64,000 nucleotides of DNA, from positions 135,827 through 199,826 of the forward strand of contig DDGL01000014.1 of NCBI GenBank assembly GCA_002337605.1, written 5' to 3'. Positions 18,100 through 27,176 of the stretch are shown in pieces (position 1 is the first letter of the stretch; the number at the start of each line of letters is the position of its first letter). Source of the stretch: Flavobacteriaceae bacterium UBA1903 (GTDB lineage Bacteria; Bacteroidota; Bacteroidia; Flavobacteriales; Flavobacteriaceae). The notes under the pieces were generated by a model. That model searched no databases, had not been told where the DNA came from, and saw nothing but the letters and a program-made list of their open reading frames with translations. Both the position numbers and the translations under genes were made by a program.

Positions 18100-19305
18100 A
18101 TGTTACGAATTTCAACCCTAGGTTTTTTTGTTGCTTTTTGCTTACTTGTAGTGAGTTGTACGGGACAAACCCCTAAAAAAGAGCGAACCGTTTTAAGTGA
18201 CGATTTTGACAAAAATATGCCGTTTTATTATAAAATGCCTGATGTGCTAACCGCTACAGACACGAGTGCGGCGTGGGAAGAAAAGGGGCAGCAAATCCTA
18301 CTCACTGGAACCGTATACCAACCCGATGGAAAAACTCCCGCTCCCAATGTCATTCTGTACTATTACCAGACGAACCCTAACGGGATTTATGAAACCAGAA
18401 AAAGCGAAGAACGGAATATGCCTAAAAACAAACTGGGACAAACACATGGGTATATTAGAGGTTGGTTGCAAACCGATGCGCAAGGGAACTATTCTATTTA
18501 TACCATAAAGCCAGGGGCGTATCCAAATGGTAATGAAACCGCGCACATACATCTTACTGTTAAAGAAAAGAATGTAAAAGAGCCTTATTATGTAGACGGC
18601 TTTGTTTTTGATAATGACCCGCTATTAACAACCCAACGTAGAAAAGAAATGGAACATCGAGGCGGTAGTGGTGTTATCCGTTTTGTCCAGAAAGAGTCTT
18701 TGTGGATTGGAGAACGCACTATTGTTTTGGGATTGAACATCCCTGAATATCCTCAACAAGACTTACCAATGTTACGGTCAGGACTAAACATTGGAGAGGC
18801 TATTAGTTCATTTACTCCATACCACGCCTACGGACCCGATAAGGGTACCAAAACCTGTCCCATTTGTAAATATGGCTGGTTTCATGGGGTTTTATATTTT
18901 GTAGGTGATAATCCTAATTGGGAGGCGATAAAAAAGTGGCTCGTATTTTTAGAGGAGGAAAGCATAAAAAGAGAACCCCATTTAAAAGTGTATTTTGTAT
19001 ATGGCAACGAAACGAACTACAACAAAAACCAAAGAATTAATGAACTGGAAAAACTTGGGGCTGACCTGAATCTAAAAAAAGTTGCCCTGACGTTTGTACC
19101 TTCTTTAAATGATAAGGATTCAGAAGTGTATTTAAACCGAATAAACTTAAATGCCGAAAACACATTTCTTATTTATAAAAGAAGTACCGTTATTGACAAC
19201 TATGTTGACCTAAAACCAAACGAAGAGAATTTCAGAAATATCGTAAGACGCCTTGACGAAACCACCAATGAATATTTTAAGCTCTCCAGACCAAAGCGAG
19301 ACTAA
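18100..19305 (+). CDS. Lipoprotein with intradiol-dioxygenase-like and thioredoxin-like domains
   Basis: A 401-residue lipoprotein (lipobox VVSC, Cys20). Residues ~55-215 have the intradiol ring-cleavage dioxygenase fold pattern: GTVYQPDGKTPAPN, TDAQGNYSIYTIKPGAYP and the metal-type AHIHL motif. The C-terminal ~180 residues look like a redox domain, with CPICKYGW near residue 252 and a WEAIKKWLVFLEEES helix. The arrangement is a CxxC pair in a thioredoxin- or peroxiredoxin-like fold. The joining of the two in one secreted lipoprotein is unusual. Ring cleavage has not been shown for such stand-alone secreted domains, so substrate and activity are open. Confidence 0.7.
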   Translation: MLRISTLGFFVAFCLLVVSCTGQTPKKERTVLSDDFDKNMPFYYKMPDVLTATDTSAAWEEKGQQILLTGTVYQPDGKTPAPNVILYYYQTNPNGIYETRKSEERNMPKNKLGQTHGYIRGWLQTDAQGNYSIYTIKPGAYPNGNETAHIHLTVKEKNVKEPYYVDGFVFDNDPLLTTQRRKEMEHRGGSGVIRFVQKESLWIGERTIVLGLNIPEYPQQDLPMLRSGLNIGEAISSFTPYHAYGPDKGTKTCPICKYGWFHGVLYFVGDNPNWEAIKKWLVFLEEESIKREPHLKVYFVYGNETNYNKNQRINELEKLGADLNLKKVALTFVPSLNDKDSEVYLNRINLNAENTFLIYKRSTVIDNYVDLKPNEENFRNIVRRLDETTNEYFKLSRPKRD

Positions 19306-19313
19306 ATCTCTCT

Positions 19314-19832
19314 TTATTTTTTCGGCGGATATTTCTTCAGGATCTTAGCGATCACACTCCAATAGTGCGCTTCTTTTTGAGCCGGGGAAGCTTTCTCTTT
19401 ATATTCACCATCGGCTACGGCCTGCCATACCAGATCATCTTTGGCAACATCTATAAAATCCATAGTGAATTGTTGGTTTACAACGCGTCCACCAATAGGA
19501 ATACCACCACTTACCCCTACTCCTACAGTACCACCTCCACCGCCAATGCCTATGCCCAATGTGTTTCGGGAGTTGGAAATGCTTTCTCTGGCAAAAAAGT
19601 TAACGTACAGTTGTGGGGTTTCAGACTTAATAAAGCCACGTTCTTGCAGCAAACTATCTGTAGCTTGCTGGATACGCTTATCGTCCAGATCGTTTAATCC
19701 AGAATCTATAGAAGGGTAAAAATTATAGGTAGTGTATTGAGAAAAGTCTGTTTTTTTATCATAATCTACGCCCACGGTAGTACCGCAAGCAACTAAAAGA
19801 CTACTTACAAGTAACAATAAAATATATTTCAT
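19314..19832 (-). CDS. DUF4136 lipoprotein
   Basis: A 172-residue lipoprotein (lipobox LVAC, Cys16) of the DUF4136 family. Shows the family opening VDYDKKTDFSQYTTYNFYP, a Gly-rich central loop (GIGIGGGGGTVGVGVSGG) and the closing DLVWQAVADGEYKEKASP. Function unknown; members are common periplasmic lipoproteins of Bacteroidota and Proteobacteria. It is convergent with the dioxygenase-fold lipoprotein, 8 bases between stops. Confidence 0.85.
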   Translation of the reverse strand: MKYILLLLVSSLLVACGTTVGVDYDKKTDFSQYTTYNFYPSIDSGLNDLDDKRIQQATDSLLQERGFIKSETPQLYVNFFARESISNSRNTLGIGIGGGGGTVGVGVSGGIPIGGRVVNQQFTMDFIDVAKDDLVWQAVADGEYKEKASPAQKEAHYWSVIAKILKKYPPKK

Positions 19833-19885
19833 GGCATTGTTTTCACTAAAATAGTCAAAAACTATGCTAAAAGGTTGCGTGTTTA

Positions 19886-21580
19886 TTATTGTTTAACAAT
19901 TTTTTTAGTCACACTTCCTTTTTCTGAAATCACCTTCACAAAGTAAATCCCTGCAGAAAGGTCGCTCATATTTAATTGTTTTGCTGAAGTTTCCAGCAGC
20001 TTTTGACCGCTTATCGAATACAGTTCAACTTTTTTAACCTTGATATTTGACGCTATCGAAATGGTGAGCGTCTCTGAAACCGGGTTAGGAAATACCGAAA
20101 CCGTTTCAGCAAGATTAAAGTCTTCTACAGCCAGCACTAGTTCCCCACAGTCATCCACAAAGGTTACATGCAGGTCTATGTTGGTAAAGTTGTCTACAGC
20201 AAAATCTACATCGTCTACACATACAAACTGCAGGTTTGGACAGTTTGTACCAATAAAAGTGTCGATGGTTTCATTTTTTCCGCTCTTAAGGTTAACGTTT
20301 TGCAGATTGGGATTGTTTGAAAAGTCAATGGAATTCATTTCTAAATTCTGACTTAAATTGAGTGATGCCATCACGTTCTGCGACACAAATATTTCTGATG
20401 CGTTGACAAAGGTCTGCAGTCCTTCAAAATTAGAAACTTCCTTATTCTTCAATTGTAAAGCTCCTGTAAATAGGCCAGCTTCTGAGTACTGAATGAGGTC
20501 ATCACTATTCGCATCGATTATAGGTGTATGGTTTAAAAGCGCATTTAAAAAGTTTATGTCGGGAATAGGTACAGCACCACACAAATCTGCCACCTCAGGA
20601 ATGGAATTACATCCAACTCCATTATTTTCAATCTCGAAATATCCTATATCGTCAACATAAAGATTCTCACATACCGTACGTATATTGCACATTGATAAAT
20701 TAGGATTGTCCAGTATTCTAATACCAAACTGGTATGTTCCCGATAAATTAACAAAGCCTGAAATATCGTTGAGATTCTCATTTCCTATTAAACGGAAACT
20801 GTAATCTAAATGCTCTATATTTTCAAAACCATTAAGATTTTCAACCGAATCGCAATTTAAAACCCAGATATAATTTCTAACGAAATTTAAGTTCTCTAGT
20901 GCAGTAAACCCTTCTAGATTAGGGCTGTCTCTTACAAAAAGATGTCCTGGATTAATTAAGACAAGATTCTCAAGGCCTTGAAAATTCTGAAGATTCTGGT
21001 TGTCATCAAGTCGGATACTTTCAGTAGATGTGGTTAAACTTTCCAGCCCTTGAAAATTTACAAAAGAAGGACAGGTGGTTACTCTTATTCCTTCACATTG
21101 TTCAACAGCATTTAATCCCTCAAAATTTTCCAGGGAGGGATTGAACTCAGATTCGATTTTTCCAACAATTGTAACGCTTTCTAATCCTGTTACATTTACC
21201 AGATTTTGATTTTGAAATAAAGCAAGATTTCCCATTTCAGTCAGAGAACTTAGTCCTTCAAGGTTTTCAAGATTTGTATTAAATAATTCCAAACCACCCT
21301 CAAGCGTCGTTATGTTATGCAGTCCTGTTAAGTCGTTTATGGAGGTAGACCCTATTTGCAATACACTCGAAGAACTTTGTAGCTGTGATAAACCGTCTAA
21401 ATTTGTTATATCGTTCCCACCAACAAATAAGTAGTTTATAAGTTGCGTACAATCTGGATAATTAACAGAAAAGTTATCAATGTCTTCCTGTGTTGTCAAA
21501 TTTAAAGGCTCGTTAGGACACTGCCCAAACCCAATAAAACTGAAGAATAAAAATGCTGCGGAAAGTAAAAATTGTTTCAT
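19886..21580 (-). CDS. Leucine-rich T9SS cargo protein (copy 2 of tandem pair)
   Basis: A 564-residue secreted protein: signal peptide (MKQFLLSAAFLFFSFIGFGQ), about 300 residues of leucine-rich repeats (units such as LENLEGLSSLTEM). An EF-hand-like loop (IDANSDDLIQYSEAGLF) follows near residue 353, then a second short repeat region and a C-terminal type A sorting domain (VFPNPVSETL ... GIYFVKVISEKGSVTKKIV). The sorting domain targets it through the T9SS to the cell surface or outside; porU and porV in this window would process it. It follows its paralogue by 10 bases and shares domain order, signal peptide and C-terminus with it, so it arose by tandem duplication. Probable role: adhesion or binding (inference). 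Confidence 0.85.
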   Translation of the reverse strand: MKQFLLSAAFLFFSFIGFGQCPNEPLNLTTQEDIDNFSVNYPDCTQLINYLFVGGNDITNLDGLSQLQSSSSVLQIGSTSINDLTGLHNITTLEGGLELFNTNLENLEGLSSLTEMGNLALFQNQNLVNVTGLESVTIVGKIESEFNPSLENFEGLNAVEQCEGIRVTTCPSFVNFQGLESLTTSTESIRLDDNQNLQNFQGLENLVLINPGHLFVRDSPNLEGFTALENLNFVRNYIWVLNCDSVENLNGFENIEHLDYSFRLIGNENLNDISGFVNLSGTYQFGIRILDNPNLSMCNIRTVCENLYVDDIGYFEIENNGVGCNSIPEVADLCGAVPIPDINFLNALLNHTPIIDANSDDLIQYSEAGLFTGALQLKNKEVSNFEGLQTFVNASEIFVSQNVMASLNLSQNLEMNSIDFSNNPNLQNVNLKSGKNETIDTFIGTNCPNLQFVCVDDVDFAVDNFTNIDLHVTFVDDCGELVLAVEDFNLAETVSVFPNPVSETLTISIASNIKVKKVELYSISGQKLLETSAKQLNMSDLSAGIYFVKVISEKGSVTKKIVKQ

Positions 21581-21590
21581 TGTATTGTAA

Positions 21591-23249
21591 TTATTCTTTA
21601 ATAATTTTTTTGGTAATGCTCCCTTGTGCTGAAACTACCTTTACAAAATAAATCCCTGCAGAAAAGTCGCTCAAATTGATTTGTGATGCTGAAGTCTCCA
21701 TTAGTTTTTGACCACGTATGGTATAGATTTCAGCTTTTATAACCTTGATATTTGATGCTATTGAAATTGTGAGCATCTCTGAAACCGGGTTAGGAAATAC
21801 TGAAACTGCTTCTGCTAGATCAAAATCTTCTACCGCTAACACTTCGCAATCTTCTACAAATGTTACCTGCGGATCTATATTCGTAAAATTGGCTTGTGCA
21901 AATGCTACATCATCTACACATACAAATTCCAGACTTGGGCAATCCACGCCATTAAAACTGGTGATGGCGGTATTGTTTCCGTTTTTTAGAAACACTTTTC
22001 TTAGATCTGGATTGTTGGAAAAATCTACACTTGTAAGTGCTGTGTTTGTCTCTAAAGAAAGTTCACTGGCAAAATTTCCGCTGCCGTTAAACCCTGAACT
22101 ATTCATAAAAGCCTCCAGGCCGGTAAAATCTGAGATCACCTCATTGGCTACCTCAATTGTTCCAGTAAAGGCTTCGGCTTCGTCAAATTGTATGTTGCCG
22201 TCGCTGTTGGTATCTATGGTTGGCGTGTGGTTTACTAATGCGTCAAGGAAATTGTTGTCTGGGATGTCTACTAGGCTACATTCTAGTTCAACTTCGGGGA
22301 TGGAATTGCAGCCAGTACTATTATTGTCAATAACGGTCTCATTAGCTGTTTGTATAAAATTACACAAACTGAAAATATCACATCGTGAAAGATTGGAGTT
22401 GTTTTGAATTTCAACACGAAATAATGTTGTAAAATTTATATTTTCTAAACCAAAGATATCACTTAAAATGGCATTATTATTTATCTTAATTTCAAGCGGG
22501 ATGTTGTGAGTACCATTATTCAAGAGACCCATTAGCCCATTAAGGTTGGTTAGTGATGCGTTAGCATCAATATTTAATTGAATATCCAAATCTGTAAGAG
22601 TTTCAAAACCATTTAAATTGGGTAACTGTTGATTTTCAACTATATGAAGCTCTAATAGTGTTTCTACCTCAGAATTTATAGTAAAAAGCTGTTGGAGGTT
22701 TTCATTTTTTTGGACAAAAAGCGCTCCAATTCTAAAAAGATTTTCTAAGCCATTAAGATTGGTAAGGCTAGCGTTATTTTCTACAACAATTTTACTTACA
22801 CCACTTGATAGGCTTGATAAGCCTGAAATTGAATTAAGTTGAGGATTATCTAAAATAATGATTTGATCAATCCCCTGGGGAACAACATTTGATGTAATCC
22901 CAGAAAGACCATCTAGATTAATTAACGCTGGATTCTCATAAACAAATATTGTTGGTGCTAACGATGCGCCAAGCTCAATAGCTTCTAAACCGGTCAAAGT
23001 TTGTAAATTACTATTACCATTAATTTCAAGTATTCGTTCAACGGTGGTAATTTGAGACAGTCCCGATAAGTCTACAATATCATCTCCAAAGATTCTAAGC
23101 GTCCCTTGAATAACTGTGCAGTTAGGGTATGCTGAAGCAAAGCTATCAATTTGAGCTTGTGTTGTAAAAACAACATCGTTTCCAGGACACTGCCCAAAAC
23201 CAACGAACGTAAAAAGCAAAAATGCTGCGGAAAGTAGAATATTTCTCAT
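21591..23249 (-). CDS. Leucine-rich T9SS cargo protein (copy 1 of tandem pair)
   Basis: A 552-residue paralogue of the next gene with the same plan: signal peptide (ending FVGFGQ), LRR units (LTNLNGLENLFRIG), a calcium-loop-like IDTNSDGNIQFDEAEAF near residue 348, and a type A sorting domain (VFPNPVSEMLTISIAS ... FSAGIYFVKVVSAQG). The sorting domain and the EF-hand block are the best conserved parts between the copies. The LRR region has diverged, as expected if ligand specificity differs. First gene of a two-gene operon. Confidence 0.85.
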   Translation of the reverse strand: MRNILLSAAFLLFTFVGFGQCPGNDVVFTTQAQIDSFASAYPNCTVIQGTLRIFGDDIVDLSGLSQITTVERILEINGNSNLQTLTGLEAIELGASLAPTIFVYENPALINLDGLSGITSNVVPQGIDQIIILDNPQLNSISGLSSLSSGVSKIVVENNASLTNLNGLENLFRIGALFVQKNENLQQLFTINSEVETLLELHIVENQQLPNLNGFETLTDLDIQLNIDANASLTNLNGLMGLLNNGTHNIPLEIKINNNAILSDIFGLENINFTTLFRVEIQNNSNLSRCDIFSLCNFIQTANETVIDNNSTGCNSIPEVELECSLVDIPDNNFLDALVNHTPTIDTNSDGNIQFDEAEAFTGTIEVANEVISDFTGLEAFMNSSGFNGSGNFASELSLETNTALTSVDFSNNPDLRKVFLKNGNNTAITSFNGVDCPSLEFVCVDDVAFAQANFTNIDPQVTFVEDCEVLAVEDFDLAEAVSVFPNPVSEMLTISIASNIKVIKAEIYTIRGQKLMETSASQINLSDFSAGIYFVKVVSAQGSITKKIIKE

Positions 23250-23386
23250 TCAATTAATTTTTTAGCAAAATAGTTGAATTGAAAATTCTTACAAAGATTT
23301 AAAGGGGGTATTTAATGTTAAAATACAATGCCGAAAAGCACATGGATCATGCTCTCAAACTTAGGTAGCTTATACATAAGTGACGC

Positions 23387-24403
23387 CTATTCCTGGACAG
23401 ATTGCTCATTCATCATAGACCATAGTTTGTCTTTGAGCTCCATTAAACCCGTCTGAGCAACCGCAGAAAAGAATAGATAAGGAATTCCCTTAAACTCTTT
23501 GTCTAGCAGTGCTTTCATTTCGGCTTTAAGTTCGTCGTCCAGCATATCACTTTTTGAGATAGCAACCAGACGTTTTTTATCCAGCAACTCCGGGTTGTAA
23601 CGACGGAGCTCGTCTAACAGGATCTCATATTGGTTTTTTATATCGTCCGCATCTGCAGGAATTAGGAACAGCAATGTAGAATTACGCTCTATATGGCGTA
23701 AAAAATAGTGCCCAAGACCTTTTCCTTCGGCGGCCCCCTCAATAATTCCGGGGATATCTGCCATTACAAAAGTTCTGTGGTCACGGTATTCTACAATACC
23801 TAAATTGGGCTTCAAAGTGGTAAACTCGTAATTGGCTATCTTAGGCTTGGCTGCAGTTACAACAGAAAGCAACGTAGATTTCCCAGCATTTGGGAAGCCT
23901 ACCAGTCCTACATCTGCCAAGACTTTCATCTCCAGGGTAAAGTTACCTTCTTCGCCATCCATCCCTGGTTGGGCATAGCGAGGTGTTTGGTTGGTAGAAG
24001 ACTTAAAATGGTCATTCCCACGCCCCCCTTTTCCACCTTTGGCGATAATAAGTTCATCGCCGTGCTCCATGAGTTCTTTTAAGGTTTCGTCGGTATCGGT
24101 GTTTTTTACCAGAGTACCTAAAGGGACCTGGATGTACACATCGTCTCCATCTGCTCCGGTACTGGTCTGCTTTCCTCCAGAAGCTCCGTGACCTGCACTG
24201 TAGTGACGCTTAAATTTTAAGTGATGCAGCGTCCACATATTTTCGTTCGCCTGAAGGATGATATGCCCCCCACGACCTCCATCACCCCCATCGGGGCCTC
24301 CTTTTGGGATGTATTTTTCACGGCGCAAATGCGCACTCCCCTGTCCTCCTTTTCCGGATTTCACGTGAATTTTAACGTAGTCTGTAAAATTTCCTTCTGT
24401 CAT
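23387..24403 (-). CDS. obg: GTPase Obg
   Basis: Essential GTPase linked to large-subunit ribosome assembly and stress responses. The Gly-rich Obg fold covers residues ~1-160 (GGDGGRGGHIILQ, GGKGGRGNDHFKS). The G domain follows with P-loop GFPNAGKST, G3 DIPGIIEGAAEGKGLG and G4 SKSD. 338 residues means there is no C-terminal OCT extension, as usual in Bacteroidota. It lies downstream of adk on the same strand, separated by an intergenic space filled with heptamer repeats. Confidence 0.95.
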   Translation of the reverse strand: MTEGNFTDYVKIHVKSGKGGQGSAHLRREKYIPKGGPDGGDGGRGGHIILQANENMWTLHHLKFKRHYSAGHGASGGKQTSTGADGDDVYIQVPLGTLVKNTDTDETLKELMEHGDELIIAKGGKGGRGNDHFKSSTNQTPRYAQPGMDGEEGNFTLEMKVLADVGLVGFPNAGKSTLLSVVTAAKPKIANYEFTTLKPNLGIVEYRDHRTFVMADIPGIIEGAAEGKGLGHYFLRHIERNSTLLFLIPADADDIKNQYEILLDELRRYNPELLDKKRLVAISKSDMLDDELKAEMKALLDKEFKGIPYLFFSAVAQTGLMELKDKLWSMMNEQSVQE

Positions 24404-24417
24404 TTCAGGGATGAGGT

Positions 24418-24466
24418 ATTAGGTATTAGGCATTAGGCATTAGGCATTAGGCATTAGGCATTAGGT
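24418..24466. repeat. ATTAGGC/T heptamer tandem array
   Basis: Seven consecutive 7-base units: ATTAGGT, five ATTAGGC, ATTAGGT, with a degenerate ATGAGGT unit before them. It occupies the obg-adk intergenic space. Variable copy number between strains is likely. Confidence 0.9.
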
Positions 24467-24491
24467 GAAAGAACCAAAAAAAACAAACCAC

Positions 24492-24524
24492 CTCTTGTCT
24501 CTTGTCTCTTGTCTCTTGTCTCTT
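24492..24524. repeat. CTCTTGT heptamer tandem array
   Basis: Four full CTCTTGT units and a partial fifth that ends at the adk stop codon. Same 7-base period as the neighbouring array, but unrelated unit sequence. Confidence 0.9.
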
Positions 24525-25101
24525 ACAATCTATCAATCACTTCGCTTAAACGTGCAGTAATCTCTTTAATGCTTCCTACTCCGTCTACCCCGTAGTATTT
24601 ATCTTCGGCCTGGTAATATTCTTTTAAGATATCGGTTTTTCGGTAGTATTCTGCAATACGCTCTCTAATTACGGCTTCGTTGGCGTCGTCTGCTCTTCCA
24701 CTGGATTTTCCTCGTTCCAGCAATCGTTTTACCAGAACTTCATCGTCTACTTCCAACGCAACCATAGCAGCAACTTCAGTATTTTTTTCAGCTAGAAAAG
24801 TGGTTAACACTTCTGCCTGATCTTTGGTGCGTGGGTACCCGTCAAAAATAAATCCGTTGGGGTTGCGCTCTAATTGGCGTGTTACTTCGTCTTTCAACAT
24901 TTCGTTTGTAACGCTATCTGGCACCAGATGGCCTTTTTCAGTATAGGTTTTTGCTAGTTTTCCAAGCTCGGTATTATTCTTCATGTTGTATCGGAACATA
25001 TCACCTGTAGAAAGGTGAATTAACTGGTATTTCTCTTTCAACACATCTGCTTGCGTTCCTTTTCCTGCGCCTGGAGGGCCAAATAACACTATATTTTTCA
25101 T
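24523..25101 (-). CDS. adk: Adenylate kinase
   Basis: Interconverts ATP + AMP and 2 ADP. Starts with MKNIVLFGPPGAGKGTQA (P-loop at residues 7-15), contains the AMP-binding STGDMFR segment, DGYPRTKDQA, and a short LID (GKSSGRADD), so it is the short-lid form without zinc cysteines. 192 residues from 25101 is the family length. The same frame is open upstream to Met at 25212, adding MWNWFKNFFG and a basic stretch. Since the only promoter-like TATCTTTG lies at 25231-25224, the extension is at least transcribed. The internal start is preferred because it matches the family N-terminus. Confidence 0.92.
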   Translation of the reverse strand: MKNIVLFGPPGAGKGTQADVLKEKYQLIHLSTGDMFRYNMKNNTELGKLAKTYTEKGHLVPDSVTNEMLKDEVTRQLERNPNGFIFDGYPRTKDQAEVLTTFLAEKNTEVAAMVALEVDDEVLVKRLLERGKSSGRADDANEAVIRERIAEYYRKTDILKEYYQAEDKYYGVDGVGSIKEITARLSEVIDRL

Positions 25102-25223
25102 ATTAATTTCCCGTGAAGGTGGGAAGCTTTTTAATTGAACTTCTTTTTTAACCTTATTATTTATTCCAAAGAAATTTTTAAACCAATTCCACATAGTATA
25201 AATAAATAACATTTTTCAGGTTG

Positions 25224-25231
25224 CAAAGATA
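25224..25231 (-). promoter_or_regulatory. Probable adk -7 box
   Basis: TATCTTTG on the minus strand, an exact TAnnTTTG match, 12 bases before the upstream in-frame Met (25212) and about 120 bases before the preferred adk start. No convincing TTG lies 17-23 bases upstream. Confidence 0.45.
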
Positions 25232-25325
25232 CTTATTCGAGTTTAGAGTTTGAAGCTTAGCGTTTAGAATTTGTAATGTTGAAAATTTAGTGCTTTTTTG
25301 TTTAAATTTCAGTTTCGATTTCAAG

Positions 25326-25354
25326 TTTGAGTTTCATTTCAACCCGTATCTTTG
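25326..25354 (+). promoter_or_regulatory. purK promoter
   Basis: TTTG at 25326-25329, 17 bases, then TATCTTTG at 25347-25354: a full Bacteroidota promoter. The purK ATG begins only 4 bases later, so transcription should start at or very near the start codon. Confidence 0.7.
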
Positions 25355-25358
25355 TACT

Positions 25359-26516
25359 ATGGCAAATTATTTTTCTTCCAACTTTATCCTGGGCATCCTT
25401 GGTGGTGGCCAATTGGGTAAAATGATGGGGTATGAAACCCGCAAGTTCGACATTAAAACACACGTACTGGACCCCAGTGCTGAAGCTCCCTTCCGGATTA
25501 GTTGCGATTACTTCGAACAAGGAGACTTAATGGATTTTGACACCGTATACAACTTCGGAAAAAAAGTAGATGTACTCACATTCGAAATTGAAGGTGTAAA
25601 TGTAGAAGCTCTGGAAAAACTGGAAAGTGAAGGTAAAAAAGTGTATCCTAGTGCTAAGACACTTCGAAATATTCAGGATAAAGGCGTTCAAAAGCAATTT
25701 TATAAAAAACACGGCATCCCAACAGCACCCTTTTTGGTTTTTAAGGACAAGTTTGAGGCTACCGAAGCTATTGTAAGAAAAGATATTACCCTGCCTTTTG
25801 TCTGGAAAAGTTGTACAGGCGGGTACGACGGCAAGGGTGTTTCTGTAATTAGAGCCGAAGAGGATATGATTCCGCTTGCTGAAGGAGCCTGTATCGCTGA
25901 AAAATTAATTCCTTTTAAAAATGAGCTGGCTGTAATTGTAGCTCGTAATGTTTCAGGAGACGTAAAAACCTATCCTGTAGTAGAAATGGAATTTCACCCG
26001 GAAGCAAATCAGGTAGAATATGTAATTTGTCCAGCCAGAATTTCTGAAGAAGTTGCCACTAAAGCAAGAGAAATTGCCGTGAAAGTTTCCGAAGCGTTTG
26101 AGCATGTAGGATTACTTGCCGTTGAACTATTTCAAACCGAAGAGGATGAGATCATCGTAAACGAAGTAGCACCAAGACCCCATAATAGCGGACATTACAG
26201 CATCGAAGCCAGTTATTGCAACCAGTTTGAACAACACATTCGTGCTATTCTTGACCTGCCACTAGGGAATACAGACAGCAAAGTGGGAGGTATTATGGTG
26301 AATCTTGTAGGTGCTGAAGGACATACAGGAAACGTACACTACGAAAACATTGAAGAGATCCTGAAAATGGACGGGGTTACACCTCATATATACGGAAAGA
26401 AACAAACCCGCCCCTTCCGGAAAATGGGTCACGTGACGATTGTAAACAAAGACATTAATAAGGCACGAGCGGTTGCTGAAAAGGTAAAAAACAGTATAAA
26501 GGTTACTAGTAAATAA
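25359..26516 (+). CDS. purK: N5-carboxyaminoimidazole ribonucleotide synthase
   Basis: ATP-grasp enzyme that carboxylates AIR to N5-CAIR in purine synthesis. N-terminal nucleotide-binding motif ILGGGQLGKMM, central ATP-grasp (FVWKSCTGGYDGKGV) and the active-site segment NEVAPRPHNSGHYSIEA. The frame is open upstream to 25290, but the promoter box at 25347 and the family N-terminus support the Met at 25359 (385 residues). purE follows about 110 bases downstream, but has its own promoter-like sequence. Confidence 0.93.
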   Translation: MANYFSSNFILGILGGGQLGKMMGYETRKFDIKTHVLDPSAEAPFRISCDYFEQGDLMDFDTVYNFGKKVDVLTFEIEGVNVEALEKLESEGKKVYPSAKTLRNIQDKGVQKQFYKKHGIPTAPFLVFKDKFEATEAIVRKDITLPFVWKSCTGGYDGKGVSVIRAEEDMIPLAEGACIAEKLIPFKNELAVIVARNVSGDVKTYPVVEMEFHPEANQVEYVICPARISEEVATKAREIAVKVSEAFEHVGLLAVELFQTEEDEIIVNEVAPRPHNSGHYSIEASYCNQFEQHIRAILDLPLGNTDSKVGGIMVNLVGAEGHTGNVHYENIEEILKMDGVTPHIYGKKQTRPFRKMGHVTIVNKDINKARAVAEKVKNSIKVTSK

Positions 26517-26520
26517 CAAA

Positions 26521-26553
26521 TTTGATGTTTCAGTTTGCAAAGACCTATCTTTG
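26521..26553 (+). promoter_or_regulatory. purE promoter
   Basis: TTTG at 26521, 21 bases, then TATCTTTG at 26546-26553. Transcription from here would give purE a leader of about 65 bases and uncouple it partly from purK. Confidence 0.6.
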
Positions 26554-26625
26554 AGATTAGTTAATAAAAATTGCACTCGACTCCCTCTGGGCAACCACTG
26601 AATTTAAAATAAAAACGATACAAGT

Positions 26626-27114
26626 ATGAGTAAAGTAGCAGTAATAATGGGCAGCACCAGCGACATGCCAGTGATGCAGGACGCCATAGACATCTTAAAA
26701 GGATTTGACATAGAAATAGAAGTAGATATCGTTTCTGCCCACCGAACACCACAAAAACTGTTCGATTTTAGTAAAAACGCACATACCCGTGGCATAAAAG
26801 TAATTATTGCCGGAGCTGGTGGCGCCGCGCACCTACCTGGGATGGTTGCTTCGTTGTCTCCCTTACCCGTAATTGGCGTTCCGGTAAAAAGCAGTAACAG
26901 TATTGACGGCTGGGACAGCGTCTTATCTATTCTACAAATGCCAGGTGGCGTTCCAGTAGCAACCGTTGCCCTGAATGGAGCCAAAAATGCAGGAATCCTT
27001 GCAGCACAAATTATTGGTGCTTCAGATAAATGCGTGCTCGATAAAATAATTGCTTACAAAGAGGGATTAAAAATAAAGGTTGAGGAGGGAGCGAAATCAG
27101 TACAGAGTAAGTAG
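26626..27114 (+). CDS. purE: N5-carboxyaminoimidazole ribonucleotide mutase
   Basis: Class I PurE: rearranges N5-CAIR (product of PurK) to CAIR. Clear motifs MGSTSDMPVM, SAHRTPQK (catalytic His) and GAGGAAHLPGMVAS. 162 residues is the full family length. It lies downstream of purK in the usual order; an independent promoter is visible at 26521-26553. Confidence 0.95.
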   Translation: MSKVAVIMGSTSDMPVMQDAIDILKGFDIEIEVDIVSAHRTPQKLFDFSKNAHTRGIKVIIAGAGGAAHLPGMVASLSPLPVIGVPVKSSNSIDGWDSVLSILQMPGGVPVATVALNGAKNAGILAAQIIGASDKCVLDKIIAYKEGLKIKVEEGAKSVQSK

Positions 27115-27176
27115 TTGGTATTAGGTACAAATCATTTTTTCTGTAAACTTCGATTTAAACTACCAACTCTTACAAA

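Noticed and set aside
21745..22407. 220-codon plus-strand frame antisense to the LRR gene
   Set aside because: Ser/Thr-rich translation mirrors the repeat structure of the real gene; no start context or family.
24418..24524. CRISPR-like repeated pattern
   Set aside because: Uninterrupted 7-base tandem units without spacers and no cas genes in the window.
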